From assembly GCF_001902145.1 (NCBI RefSeq), contig NZ_MRST01000016.1, positions 103,931 to 167,930 of the forward strand: 64,000 nt of DNA, read 5' to 3'. The notes below the pieces were generated by a model. That model saw only the letters and a list, made by a program, of their open reading frames with translations. It did no database searches and was not told the DNA's origin. The translations under genes were made by a program, and so were the position numbers. Below, piece by piece: positions 9,124-16,912 of the stretch. The first letter of the stretch is position 1; every line of letters starts with the position of its first letter. This DNA is from Pseudomonas fluorescens (lineage in GTDB: Bacteria; Pseudomonadota; Gammaproteobacteria; Pseudomonadales; Pseudomonadaceae).

Positions 9124-9945
9124 TTAGTCGTGGTACATCACAGACCGCCCGCCATCGATCATCAGGCAAGTGGCGTTGATAAAGGGCGCCTCGTCGGTCG
9201 CCAGGAACAGTGCTGTCATGGCCACTTCGATGGGCTGGCCAATGCGTTTGGGCGGGTGCAGGTCGAACGCGCGCTGGCGTTCGGCGTAGGGGTCTGGGAA
9301 ACCGTTCCAGTAATCGACGTTGAGCTGGGTTTCGATATAGCCGGGGGCGATGGCATTCACGCGGATGCCCTTGGGCGCGTACTCGATGCCCAGGGCACGG
9401 GTGAGGCCGAGCAAGCCGTGCTTGGCGACAGGGTAAGGAAAGCAACCGGGAATGATGTGGCTGGAGTGGGTGGACGCGATATTGATGATGTTGCCGATGC
9501 CCTGCTCGATCATGTGCGGCAACACCGAGCGGCAGCCGTACCAGGCACCGTCGAGGTCGATGGCGAAACAGCGGCGCCAGTCCTCGTCGCTCATCTCCAG
9601 CGGGTCACGGAACACGTTGACTCCGGCACAGTTGACCAGCACATCCACGCGGCCAAAGCGCTCGATGGCCAGGTTGACCAATGTCTGCCATTGATCCTTG
9701 GAAGTGATATCAACCGGTTGGGCGTAAACCTGCGCACCGTGTTCGCGCCAATGGGCGGCGATTTTTTCGACTTTGTCACCCTGGATATCGGCAATGATCA
9801 ACCGCGCCTGCTGGGCCTGGAAACAGGCAACGATGGCTTCGCCAATGCCTTGGGCGGCGCCGGTGATGATCACCACCTTGTTCTTCAGCCGCTCGCCATA
9901 AGTCGGCTCGGGCACGGCGGGTAGGGACAACGGTTGCGCCTGCAT
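9124..9945 (-). CDS. Short-chain dehydrogenase/reductase, probable sugar dehydrogenase
   Basis: The 273-residue SDR has the cofactor motif TGAAQGIG at about 30-37, NCAG, the catalytic Ser in INIASTHSSH and the YPVAK Tyr/Lys pair, then APGYIET and a C-terminal IDGGRSV. It is the first gene of an operon with the AraFGH transporter, so it probably oxidises the imported sugar at C1 or acts one step later in a non-phosphorylative pentose route. No dehydratase or lactonase gene follows here, so the exact reaction cannot be fixed. Confidence 0.85.
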   Translation of the reverse strand: MQAQPLSLPAVPEPTYGERLKNKVVIITGAAQGIGEAIVACFQAQQARLIIADIQGDKVEKIAAHWREHGAQVYAQPVDITSKDQWQTLVNLAIERFGRVDVLVNCAGVNVFRDPLEMSDEDWRRCFAIDLDGAWYGCRSVLPHMIEQGIGNIINIASTHSSHIIPGCFPYPVAKHGLLGLTRALGIEYAPKGIRVNAIAPGYIETQLNVDYWNGFPDPYAERQRAFDLHPPKRIGQPIEVAMTALFLATDEAPFINATCLMIDGGRSVMYHD

Positions 9946-10013
9946 CGCTTCACCTTTTTATTTTTTGTAGTGAGTGCTGATGCTGGCGACTATAAACCCA
10001 TCGCCTGAAACAT

Positions 10014-10046
10014 CTCAATATATAAATTATCGTCCCATATAATGAG
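10014..10046. promoter_or_regulatory. Inverted repeat upstream of the dehydrogenase-araFGH operon
   Basis: CTCAATATAT (10014-10023) and ATATAATGAG (10037-10046) are complementary at nine of ten positions across a 13-bp spacer, in an A+T-rich stretch 70-100 bp upstream of the operon. It is a candidate operator, possibly for the IclR protein; this is inference. Confidence 0.35.
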
Positions 10047-10060
10047 CAAACCTTAAAAAA

Positions 10061-10153
10061 GTGTGGGAGCGGGCTTGCTCGCTAATGCGGTGTGTCAGTT
10101 AAAGCATGTGCTGACTGATACACCGCATTCGCGAGCAAGCCCGCTCCCACATT
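10061..10153. repeat. REP pair
   Basis: GTGTGGGAGCGGGCTTGCTCGC and its reverse complement flank about 45 bp that themselves contain GATACACCGCATT-like inverted sequence. It lies between the operon start and the GNAT gene. Confidence 0.9.
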
Positions 10154-10182
10154 CGATCTTTAGTGACTATACGAAAGAGGCT

Positions 10183-10662
10183 TCAGCCCAGGGCGAAGTC
10201 GCGCAGGGCATCGCCTTCCATGCGATAACGCACCCATTCTTCCTGAGGCTGGGCGCCTATGGATTTGTAGAAGGCAATCGCTGGCTCGTTCCAGTCCAGC
10301 ACGCTCCATTCAAAGCGCCCGCAACCGTTGTCAAAGGCGATCTTGGCCAAGTGGCGCAGCAACTTCTTGCCGGCCCCGCCGCCGCGTTGTTCCGGGTTGA
10401 TATACAGATCCTCCAGGTACAGGCAGTTACTGCCCAGCCACGTCGAGTAACTGAAAAAGAACACCGCAAAGCCGATCGGCAAGCCGTCGCGCAAGCAGAT
10501 CAGGCCATGGGCCGTGGCGCCTTCGCTGAACAGGCTGCGTTCGATATCCACCACACTGGCGATCACTTCATGCCGGGCTTTCTCGTACTCGGCAAGTTCA
10601 GTGATAAAGGTCAGGATCTGCGCAGCATCGCTGGGCACGGCGGGGCGAATCTCGATGGTCAT
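10183..10662 (-). CDS. GNAT family N-acetyltransferase, diamine-acetyltransferase-like
   Basis: The 159-residue protein follows the spermidine/spermine acetyltransferase-like GNAT pattern: IRPAVPSDAAQILTFI at the start, YLEDLYINPEQRGGGAGKKLLRHLA as the acetyl-CoA motif A, and WSVLDWNEPAIAFYKSIGA as motif B. It should acetylate a small amine, but the substrate is unknown. The ATG at 10662 gives the family's usual N terminus; a GTG ten codons upstream is also open. It is a single-gene unit divergent from the MFS gene. Confidence 0.85.
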   Translation of the reverse strand: MTIEIRPAVPSDAAQILTFITELAEYEKARHEVIASVVDIERSLFSEGATAHGLICLRDGLPIGFAVFFFSYSTWLGSNCLYLEDLYINPEQRGGGAGKKLLRHLAKIAFDNGCGRFEWSVLDWNEPAIAFYKSIGAQPQEEWVRYRMEGDALRDFALG

Positions 10663-10850
10663 GGGCGAGCCTTGGGCAAATTCAAAGGCCACATACTAAG
10701 ACGGTTTGATGGCCGTTTGCAGTGCAATTGATGCCAATCAGCGCGTTTCACTCCGGCGCGGGGTGAAGCAAGCATCAGCAACCACAGAACAAAGCCTGCG
10801 CACGCCCATGGTAAACAATGGGCATAAATCCAACGATCAGAGACCTGCTC

Positions 10851-12047
10851 ATGCACGCCACGCCACCAGTGGGCACGAAGACATTCGCGCTGTTCTGCCT
10901 CGCCAGTTTCCTGTTGTCACTGTCTTACGGCTCGACCTTTCTGTTGTCACTGCTGATCCATGCCCGTGGCGGTAATGAACACGACGCGGGCAGTGTCATT
11001 GCCACGGCGATGCTCAGCACCTTTGTAGCGGTGGTGCTTTCCGGGCATCTGGCCGATGCGCTGGGCGCGGCGCGAGCGATTGCGAGCACCGGCCTATTGT
11101 TGATGGTGGCCTGCCTGGGGTTTGCCCTGACGCCAGGGTTTGGCCAGGGCTTGATGCTGTTTGGATTGTCCCTTGGCTTGGGCTGGGGCGTGTTCTATAC
11201 CTTGGGCCCGATCATCGTGACGCTGCTGGTGGAACCCCGCCAGCGGGCCAAATATTTCGCCTTGCTCTCGGGCAGTATGTTGAGCGGCATAGGTTCCGGC
11301 CCTTTGCTGGGACGCGCCGCCACTGCGCTGGACCTGCCCCTGACAACGGCGTTTTATATTGCCGGGCTCGCCAGCCTCGCCGGGGTGGTGATGTTCTGGC
11401 GCATGGGCTCTCGGTTGCGGCAGCACGCGAATGTACCGACCTCCAGGATTTCCTGGGCTGCAAGCCGCCGCGTACTGTCTTCCAAGGCGGCGTTCGCCAT
11501 CCTGATGGTCGGCCTGGGTGGCTGCGTATTCGGGGGGCTGTCTTCGTTCCAGACCAGCTATGCCGTTGCCCATAAGCTGGACTATTCGCTGTTCTTCGCG
11601 GGTTTCCTGACAGCGGCAATTACCAGTCGCCTGCTGATCGCCGGTTTCGTGGTCAAGCGCGATGCATACCAGGCTGCCTGCGTATTATCCGGGGTGATGT
11701 TCGGCGCGATCGCGCTGTTCGCGTTTGGTGTCAGCGGTAACCTCAGTTATGTGCTCGCCGCCGCCACGCTAGGGATCGGGTATGGCCTGACGTATTCGGT
11801 GATTAATGGCCTGGTGGCCAACGAAGCACCCAGCGGCACCACTTCCCAGGCGTTATTGCTGTTCAGCCTGGCGTACTTTATCGGCGTCTTCGGGTTTCCC
11901 TGGCTCGCAGGCAAGATCATCGTCGACTTCGGCCTTGCGACAATGATGCTGAGCGTACTGGTGATCGCCGCACTCAACTGGACGATCACGGTGGCGCGCT
12001 TGGTAGCGCGCCGAGTATCGGCACATAAAGTGATACATGTGAGCTGA
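10851..12047 (+). CDS. MFS transporter of unknown substrate
   Basis: The protein of about 398 residues has twelve apparent membrane helices in two blocks of six with a central loop near residues 185-205, as in major facilitator proteins. The loop after helix 2 (GHLADALGAARAIAS) is the MFS motif A region. An ATG eleven codons upstream (10818) is in frame; neither start has a strong ribosome site. I chose 10851 because only a short leader then precedes the first helix. No neighbour suggests a substrate. Confidence 0.78.
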   Translation: MHATPPVGTKTFALFCLASFLLSLSYGSTFLLSLLIHARGGNEHDAGSVIATAMLSTFVAVVLSGHLADALGAARAIASTGLLLMVACLGFALTPGFGQGLMLFGLSLGLGWGVFYTLGPIIVTLLVEPRQRAKYFALLSGSMLSGIGSGPLLGRAATALDLPLTTAFYIAGLASLAGVVMFWRMGSRLRQHANVPTSRISWAASRRVLSSKAAFAILMVGLGGCVFGGLSSFQTSYAVAHKLDYSLFFAGFLTAAITSRLLIAGFVVKRDAYQAACVLSGVMFGAIALFAFGVSGNLSYVLAAATLGIGYGLTYSVINGLVANEAPSGTTSQALLLFSLAYFIGVFGFPWLAGKIIVDFGLATMMLSVLVIAALNWTITVARLVARRVSAHKVIHVS

Positions 12048-12132
12048 TACCGTTCGTCGCCATCCCGGCACGATCGGCAAACGCGGGCAGACCAATACAG
12101 GGTAAGGACATTAATCATATGGAGGCACCCTG

Positions 12133-12471
12133 ATGAAAAATTCCAAATTTGCTGCCCTCGCCCTCACCGGCCTGTTGTCTGCCGCGTCCCTGAGCGCCTT
12201 CGCTGGCAGTTCGACCACCGGGCCCACCGACCCTACGCCGGACGCCACCACTGAGTCGCAAAAATCCATGGGCACGGGCCTGGATACCAATGGTGGTGCG
12301 ATCATCGACAACAGCGCCGACCCACGCACCAAAGGCAATGACACTCAGCGCCAGGCACCGCCTGCCGTAGGCAACGGCAAGATGGGCCCAGGCACGGACA
12401 ACAATGAGCCGAAGATCAACAAGGGCGACGACTCGAACATCCCGGGCGCGAAGAAACAACCAGCGCCTTGA
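12133..12471 (+). CDS. Small exported protein, unknown function
   Basis: The 112-residue product has a clear signal peptide (MKNSKFAALALTGLLSAASLSAFA, cut before GSS). The mature part is short, hydrophilic and disordered-looking, rich in Asp, Asn, Thr, Gly and Pro, with no cysteine. The start is well placed after GGAGG. It is the first of three small plus-strand genes that may be stress-induced together. I do not recognise a family with an assigned function. Confidence 0.75.
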   Translation: MKNSKFAALALTGLLSAASLSAFAGSSTTGPTDPTPDATTESQKSMGTGLDTNGGAIIDNSADPRTKGNDTQRQAPPAVGNGKMGPGTDNNEPKINKGDDSNIPGAKKQPAP

Positions 12472-12522
12472 TACACCCTTGGTACGACCTACACCCGACC
12501 ATTTCCCCGTGAAGAGGTACGC

Positions 12523-12789
12523 ATGAACGTCGATAGAAACCTTGAAAAAGAAGTCCTCACCCGCCTGCTGCACGCTCATCCGCAAGGTTTGGGCAAGGAG
12601 GTGCTGGACAATTACCGCGGTGAGAAAGAGGTCGCCGGTGTCTTGGCGTTCCTGCAGGACCGCGGGCTGATCAAGGATGGGCATGTGACCACCGACGACG
12701 CCGGTGAATATTCGTTGAACCTGCCGATCAAGCTGACTGCCTCTGGTGTGGATGAGGCACGCAAGCTGGACGGTGCAGTCCCTCAGTAA
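12523..12789 (+). CDS. Small hypothetical protein, possibly winged-helix-like
   Basis: The 88-residue soluble protein starts MNVDRNLEKEVLTRLLHAHP after a GAAGAGG ribosome site. The order of predicted helices and a C-terminal strand pair (GLIKDGHVTTDDAGEYSLNLPIKLTASGVDEA) resembles a small winged-helix fold in which helices are followed by a beta wing and a final helix. That is only an impression. It lies between a small exported protein gene and a basic protein gene. Confidence 0.72.
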   Translation: MNVDRNLEKEVLTRLLHAHPQGLGKEVLDNYRGEKEVAGVLAFLQDRGLIKDGHVTTDDAGEYSLNLPIKLTASGVDEARKLDGAVPQ

Positions 12790-12839
12790 TCCATTTCTGG
12801 TCTGGCCTCAGGCCACTGGGGCCAGAAGGAGTTTTAGCG

Positions 12840-13220
12840 ATGCCTCGTGGAAGCAAAGCCAAATACACCGACGAACAGAAACGCAAGGCCGCTCATATCG
12901 AAGACAGTTATGAGCACAAGGGGTTGCCCAAGGACGAAGCCGAAGCCCGTGCCTGGGCGACCGTCAACAAACAGTCTGGCGGCGGTGAAAAAGCCGGCGG
13001 ATCAGGCCGACGCAAGGCGCCAGCCAAGAAAACCCAGGACCGGCAGGAATCGGCCAAGCGCGCCGCTGCCAGTCGTGAAGGGCACCCGCGCAGCAGCCGT
13101 GCCTCGCTGGGTACGCAGACCAAGGAAAGTTTGATGAAAGAGGCGCGGGCCAAGGATATTCCTGGGCGCTCAACCATGCGCAAAGATGAGTTGATCCAAG
13201 CCCTGAAAAAAGCAGGTTAA
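12840..13220 (+). CDS. Small basic protein with a C-terminal SAP/Rho-N-like motif
   Basis: The 126-residue, very basic protein opens with MPRGSKAKYTDEQKRKAAHIEDSYE and a DEAEARAWATVNK helix. A Lys/Arg/Ser/Gly-rich linker follows (about 45-95). The C-terminal helix pair (TKESLMKEARAKDIPGRSTMRKDELIQALKK) resembles the Rho termination factor N-terminal or SAP-like nucleic-acid-binding helix-extended loop-helix. Homologues are sometimes labelled plasmid stabilisation protein, but nothing here supports a plasmid role. A chromatin- or RNA-binding function is a reasonable guess. The ribosome site GAAGGAG is strong. Confidence 0.75.
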   Translation: MPRGSKAKYTDEQKRKAAHIEDSYEHKGLPKDEAEARAWATVNKQSGGGEKAGGSGRRKAPAKKTQDRQESAKRAAASREGHPRSSRASLGTQTKESLMKEARAKDIPGRSTMRKDELIQALKKAG

Positions 13221-13233
13221 ACGCAGGACCCAT

Positions 13234-13324
13234 TGTGGGAGCGGGCTTGCTCGCGAATGCGGTGTGTCAGTCAGCACATGTTTTAACTGACACACCGCAT
13301 TCGCGAGCAAGCCCGCTCCCACAT
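13234..13324. repeat. REP pair
   Basis: TGTGGGAGCGGGCTTGCTCGCGAATGCGGTGTG and its reverse complement flank a short loop; the whole unit is nearly a perfect long hairpin. It sits between convergent genes. Confidence 0.92.
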
Positions 13325-13337
13325 TTTTGAGCTTCGT

Positions 13338-14249
13338 TTATTCAGTCACTAATGCATCGACCTCAGCAGTGCCAGGTGAAGTCGCCGGCCCCCAACGGGT
13401 CACCGCCAGTGCTGCGGCTGCATTCGCTCTGCGCGCCGCTTGAACAGGTTTCAATCCTAGTGCCAACCCGGCAATAAATACCCCTGCATGTGCATCCCCC
13501 GCACCATTGCTGTCTACCGCCTGAACCTTGAAGCCTGGTACGTGCTCAGTCTCTGCCCCACGCCCTACCCAGCAACCATTTGGCCCATCGCGCACAACCA
13601 GCAGTGCCTGCATGTGCTGATTCAGCATGGGCAGCGCCTGATTAATATCCGTCGCCCCGGTAAACGCGAGGGCTTCAGGGCCATTGCTGGTCCAGATGTC
13701 GATACGCGGCAACAAGGCGCGCATCAACGCTGAGTCCGGCGCCTTGACCAGCGGGCCTGGGTCGAATACCACTACGATGTCTCGCGGCAGCGCCAGCAGC
13801 CAGTCAAGCAACGGCTGCGCCTTACCGTCAAGCAGCAAGCTGTAGCCACTGACATACACGTAATCATCGACACGCGGGACGATCTGAGCCAAGTCGTCGG
13901 CGCTCAGCTCACCCTCGGCGCCGAGATGGGAGATGAAGGTGCGTTCGGTGCTTGCTTCAGTCAGCGACACGCACAACCCGGTATCTTTGCCAGCGCTGGC
14001 TGCCAAGGCCATTTCAATACCCTCGGCCTGCATCGCTGCACGCGCCAGCTCGCCAAAGCGGCCCTCGCCATGACGGCCCAGGTAAACCACCGGCAACCCA
14101 TTGCGTCGTGCCGCAGCCATCACGTTGAACCCGCCACCGACTTGGAAACTGGCGGAGTTGGCCAGCACGTCACCGCCGCTTGCTGGCAGGGTGTCGAGGC
14201 CCATGACCAGGTCAACAATGACCTGGCCGGTGTGCAGCAATCTAGACAT
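13338..14249 (-). CDS. PfkB family carbohydrate kinase (YegV/ribokinase-like)
   Basis: The 303-residue kinase carries the GGGFNVMAAARRNG substrate-side PfkB signature near residue 38 and the C-terminal DSNGAGDAHAGVF signature, whose GAGD aspartate is the catalytic base. It should phosphorylate a sugar or nucleoside with ATP in the cytoplasm. It overlaps the NCS1 permease gene by 8 bp and is the last gene of the GntR operon. With the ADP-ribosylglycohydrolase-like protein it matches E. coli YegV in context, so a ribose-type moiety released from a glycoside is a plausible substrate. Confidence 0.88.
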   Translation of the reverse strand: MSRLLHTGQVIVDLVMGLDTLPASGGDVLANSASFQVGGGFNVMAAARRNGLPVVYLGRHGEGRFGELARAAMQAEGIEMALAASAGKDTGLCVSLTEASTERTFISHLGAEGELSADDLAQIVPRVDDYVYVSGYSLLLDGKAQPLLDWLLALPRDIVVVFDPGPLVKAPDSALMRALLPRIDIWTSNGPEALAFTGATDINQALPMLNQHMQALLVVRDGPNGCWVGRGAETEHVPGFKVQAVDSNGAGDAHAGVFIAGLALGLKPVQAARRANAAAALAVTRWGPATSPGTAEVDALVTE

Positions 14250-15708
14250 TGGCGCTCTCTGCTAAAGCAGGACGACGGTCAGCCGCGCCGCCCAGTACCG
14301 CATATAGTCCACCCGCTACCAGGAAGGTCACGACCCAGCCCAGGCCGTTGTGGCCCAGCCAGGAGTCGGACAGCGGCCCGGCAAACCAGATGTTTTCGGC
14401 GGTGGTGCCGATGGTGGTGAAGCTGAACCCCAGCACAATGGCCACGGCCCAGGCGCCAAATGCACGCCACTCCACGCCGCCGCGATACCAGTAGGCACTG
14501 CTGGGGCTGACGTCCAGCAGGTCGGTGGGGCTGTAATAATGACGGTGAATCAGGTCGACCACGAAGATCCCGACCCACGCCGTGATCGGCACCGCCAGCA
14601 GCGAAATGAAGGTAATGAACGGGCCATAGAAGCTGTCGGCGATCAGCATGAAGTAGATGGAGCCGGCAAAAATCGCCACGATATCGACGATCACCGCATG
14701 CACGCGCTTGACCTTCAAACCCAGGGTCAGGGTGGTGAGACCGGCCGAATACACTGACAGATTGTTCGACAGCAACAGCCCGCCGAACGCGGTGATCAGG
14801 TACGGCACGGCCATCCAGGTCGGCAGCATGTCGCGGATCGCGATGATGGGGTCGGTGGCCGATGCCAAGTCATTGTTACCCACCGACAACAGGCCACCCA
14901 GGGTGATCAGTAGCACCAGCGGGATACCTGCACCAAACGCGGCGGAGGCCACCAGGCGCACGGCCTTGACGCTGCGGTGCTGGTAACGCGACATGTCTGC
15001 ACCGGCGTTGGCCCAACCGATACCGGTACCGGCAGCCATGGTGCCTACGCCAATGATCATCGCGCTCAACGGCGCCGGGGTGGCGTTGAACACCGCGCTC
15101 CAGTCGATGGTGGCACACAGAAAGCCGCCCACCAGAATGTTCAGGCCGCCGAATACGTAGGTGGCCCACTTCTGGATCACCAGCAATGTGGCGTGGCCCA
15201 GGCCCGATACGGCCAGGGTCAGCAGCACGAAGATGGCAATGAAGATCAGGGTGAGCACCGGCGCGCTCTTGGCCTCCACTGCCGAGCCGAACAGGATGGA
15301 GCTCAACGACAATAATACGAAGGCTGCGGTGGTGGTGTTGACGGTTTCCCAACCCAGGCGGGACATCAGCGACACCAATGTCGGGCCGATATTGCCGCGC
15401 ACACCGAAAATGGCGCGGGACAAGGTCAGGCTGGGCGCGCGACCACGGCGACCGGCGATGGAGATGATGCCCACTACGGCAAAGGAGCCAGCGGCACCAA
15501 GAATCGCGACGATGATCGCCTGCCAGATGGCCAGGCCACGAAACGCCACCAGCGTCGCACCAAGGGGCAAACCGAGGATGCTGATATTGGCCGCGAACCA
15601 TACCCAGAACAGTTGCAGCGGATGACCGTTGCACTCGCCTTCCGGGACCGGCTCGATGCCGCGTGTTTCCAGTTGTCCGGCGCTTTGGCCGGAAGAGGGG
15701 CTGCTCAT
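14242..15708 (-). CDS. NCS1 family purine-cytosine permease-like transporter
   Basis: The 488-residue membrane protein has about twelve helices and features of the cytosine permease (CodB) branch: LPLGATLVAFRGLAIWQAIIVAILGAAGSFAVVGII near the N terminus, the long RAIFGVRGN segment, and GWANAGADMSRYQHRS after helix 6. NCS1 proteins import nucleobases, hydantoins or nucleosides by cation symport. It is co-transcribed with a kinase and an ADP-ribosylglycohydrolase homologue, so a nucleoside or related N-glycoside is the likely cargo. In E. coli the comparable cluster uses an unrelated MFS transporter, YegT. Confidence 0.88.
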   Translation of the reverse strand: MSSPSSGQSAGQLETRGIEPVPEGECNGHPLQLFWVWFAANISILGLPLGATLVAFRGLAIWQAIIVAILGAAGSFAVVGIISIAGRRGRAPSLTLSRAIFGVRGNIGPTLVSLMSRLGWETVNTTTAAFVLLSLSSILFGSAVEAKSAPVLTLIFIAIFVLLTLAVSGLGHATLLVIQKWATYVFGGLNILVGGFLCATIDWSAVFNATPAPLSAMIIGVGTMAAGTGIGWANAGADMSRYQHRSVKAVRLVASAAFGAGIPLVLLITLGGLLSVGNNDLASATDPIIAIRDMLPTWMAVPYLITAFGGLLLSNNLSVYSAGLTTLTLGLKVKRVHAVIVDIVAIFAGSIYFMLIADSFYGPFITFISLLAVPITAWVGIFVVDLIHRHYYSPTDLLDVSPSSAYWYRGGVEWRAFGAWAVAIVLGFSFTTIGTTAENIWFAGPLSDSWLGHNGLGWVVTFLVAGGLYAVLGGAADRRPALAESANV

Positions 15709-15797
15709 TAAGGGGTGCTCCTGGTGCCTGTATTGTTGTGGTTGTGGCGGATATGCAAATCAAACCTCTTACCGGGTCGTCCTGACGCAAAGATCCA

Positions 15798-15899
15798 CTG
15801 TAGGAGCGAGCTTGCTCGCGAAGGTGGCCAACGATAACGCGGGGAGCCAGGAAAAAAGCAGCGCTCTGGTGGTTTTCGCGAGCAAGCTCGCTCCTACAG
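15798..15899. repeat. REP pair inside an operon
   Basis: CTGTAGGAGCGAGCTTGCTCGCGAA and its reverse complement flank about 50 bp. It lies in the 202-bp gap between the ADP-ribosylglycohydrolase gene and the downstream permease gene of the same strand, where a REP hairpin could change the relative amount of the two halves of the message. Confidence 0.9.
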
Positions 15900-15910
15900 G
15901 GAACAGGGAC

Positions 15911-16912
15911 TTATCGCAAAGCGAGCAGCCCCTGGACCAGCGGCTGCAAGTCCAGGCCATTGACCCGCTTGACCTGTTCAACCAACGCCTCAGGCCAGCA
16001 CTGCATACCCAGGCACGCCCCCAGCATGGCGCCCAGGATCGCGGCAATGGTGTCGGTGTCGCCGCCCAGGCTGGCCGCCAGGCACAGGGCTTCGAAGGCA
16101 TTCATATCACCCGACGCCACTTGCTGGGCCAAGGCAAACGAGACCACCACCGATTCCTGGGAAGCCACCGAAGTACCGATCAACTCGTAAAGCAGGTCGG
16201 CAAACAATGCTTTGTCGCCGCTGCCGACGCTCAGGGTGCGAGCCCAACTGATGCGGGTAGAAATGCGTCCGCCCGCGATCCAGTGACCATGGCTTTCGGC
16301 CTGTCGAGCAATCTGGGTCCCGATATTCAGGGCTTCCCCCAGGTCCACGCCATTGATGCCAGCCGAGACCACCGCCGCCACGGCCGCAGCGCTGGAAATA
16401 CCCAGGCTGGTGTTATGAGTGACCTGGCACGCCTGGATCACCGCCTGGATAAACCGCCCCGGGTCGCTGACATCGGCGGCGATGCCCACCGGGGTGATGC
16501 GCATGGCCGCACCATTGGTGGTGCCGTAGCGCCCGGATTCTTCTGGGGTATGGCCGGCGAGGATCATGTCGATCGCGCGTTTGGTGGACGGCCCGAGCAA
16601 GTCCTGGGAACCCTTGGCGCGCATCCCCGCTTCCCAGTCGATCAGGCGCTGGGCAAGCACGCTGGGCTCGATCTGGCCCTGGCCTTGCACCAGTAACTCG
16701 GCAACCAGGATGGCTTGTTCGGTGTCATCGGTGATGGAACCGGCAGGCATGTTGGGCGCAATGGGCTGGTCGGCGTCGGCGTCTTCCAAGGCGGTGATGG
16801 CACCGAAGCGCTTTTGGACCTGCTCGCGGCTCAAGGATTGGGTGGGCATGCCCAAGGCATCGCCCAGGGCCAGGCCATAAAAGGCGCCAAGTGCGCGATT
16901 TTCTCGGGTCAT
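15911..16912 (-). CDS. ADP-ribosylglycohydrolase family protein (YegU-like)
   Basis: The 333-residue protein has the family's metal-binding motifs: GLALGDALGMPTQS near the N terminus, SITDDTEQA at about 57-65 (first Asp pair) and LGGDTDTIAAILGAMLGA near 280-297 (second Asp pair). Members cleave N-glycosidic bonds to ADP-ribose or related ribosides with two magnesium ions. The start ATG overlaps the GntR stop as ATGA. The location in a catabolic operon with a permease and kinase argues for nutrient breakdown rather than reversal of protein ADP-ribosylation. Confidence 0.9.
   Translation of the reverse strand: MTRENRALGAFYGLALGDALGMPTQSLSREQVQKRFGAITALEDADADQPIAPNMPAGSITDDTEQAILVAELLVQGQGQIEPSVLAQRLIDWEAGMRAKGSQDLLGPSTKRAIDMILAGHTPEESGRYGTTNGAAMRITPVGIAADVSDPGRFIQAVIQACQVTHNTSLGISSAAAVAAVVSAGINGVDLGEALNIGTQIARQAESHGHWIAGGRISTRISWARTLSVGSGDKALFADLLYELIGTSVASQESVVVSFALAQQVASGDMNAFEALCLAASLGGDTDTIAAILGAMLGACLGMQCWPEALVEQVKRVNGLDLQPLVQGLLALR

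Noticed and set aside
9092..9445. Long N-terminal extension of AraF
   Set aside because: It would bury the signal peptide and lies antiparallel to no signal; the internal ATG at 9091 has a strong ribosome site and starts a proper signal peptide.
12048..12684. Minus-strand open frames across the small-gene cluster
   Set aside because: The plus-strand genes have a signal peptide and ribosome sites; the minus-strand translations show no family features.
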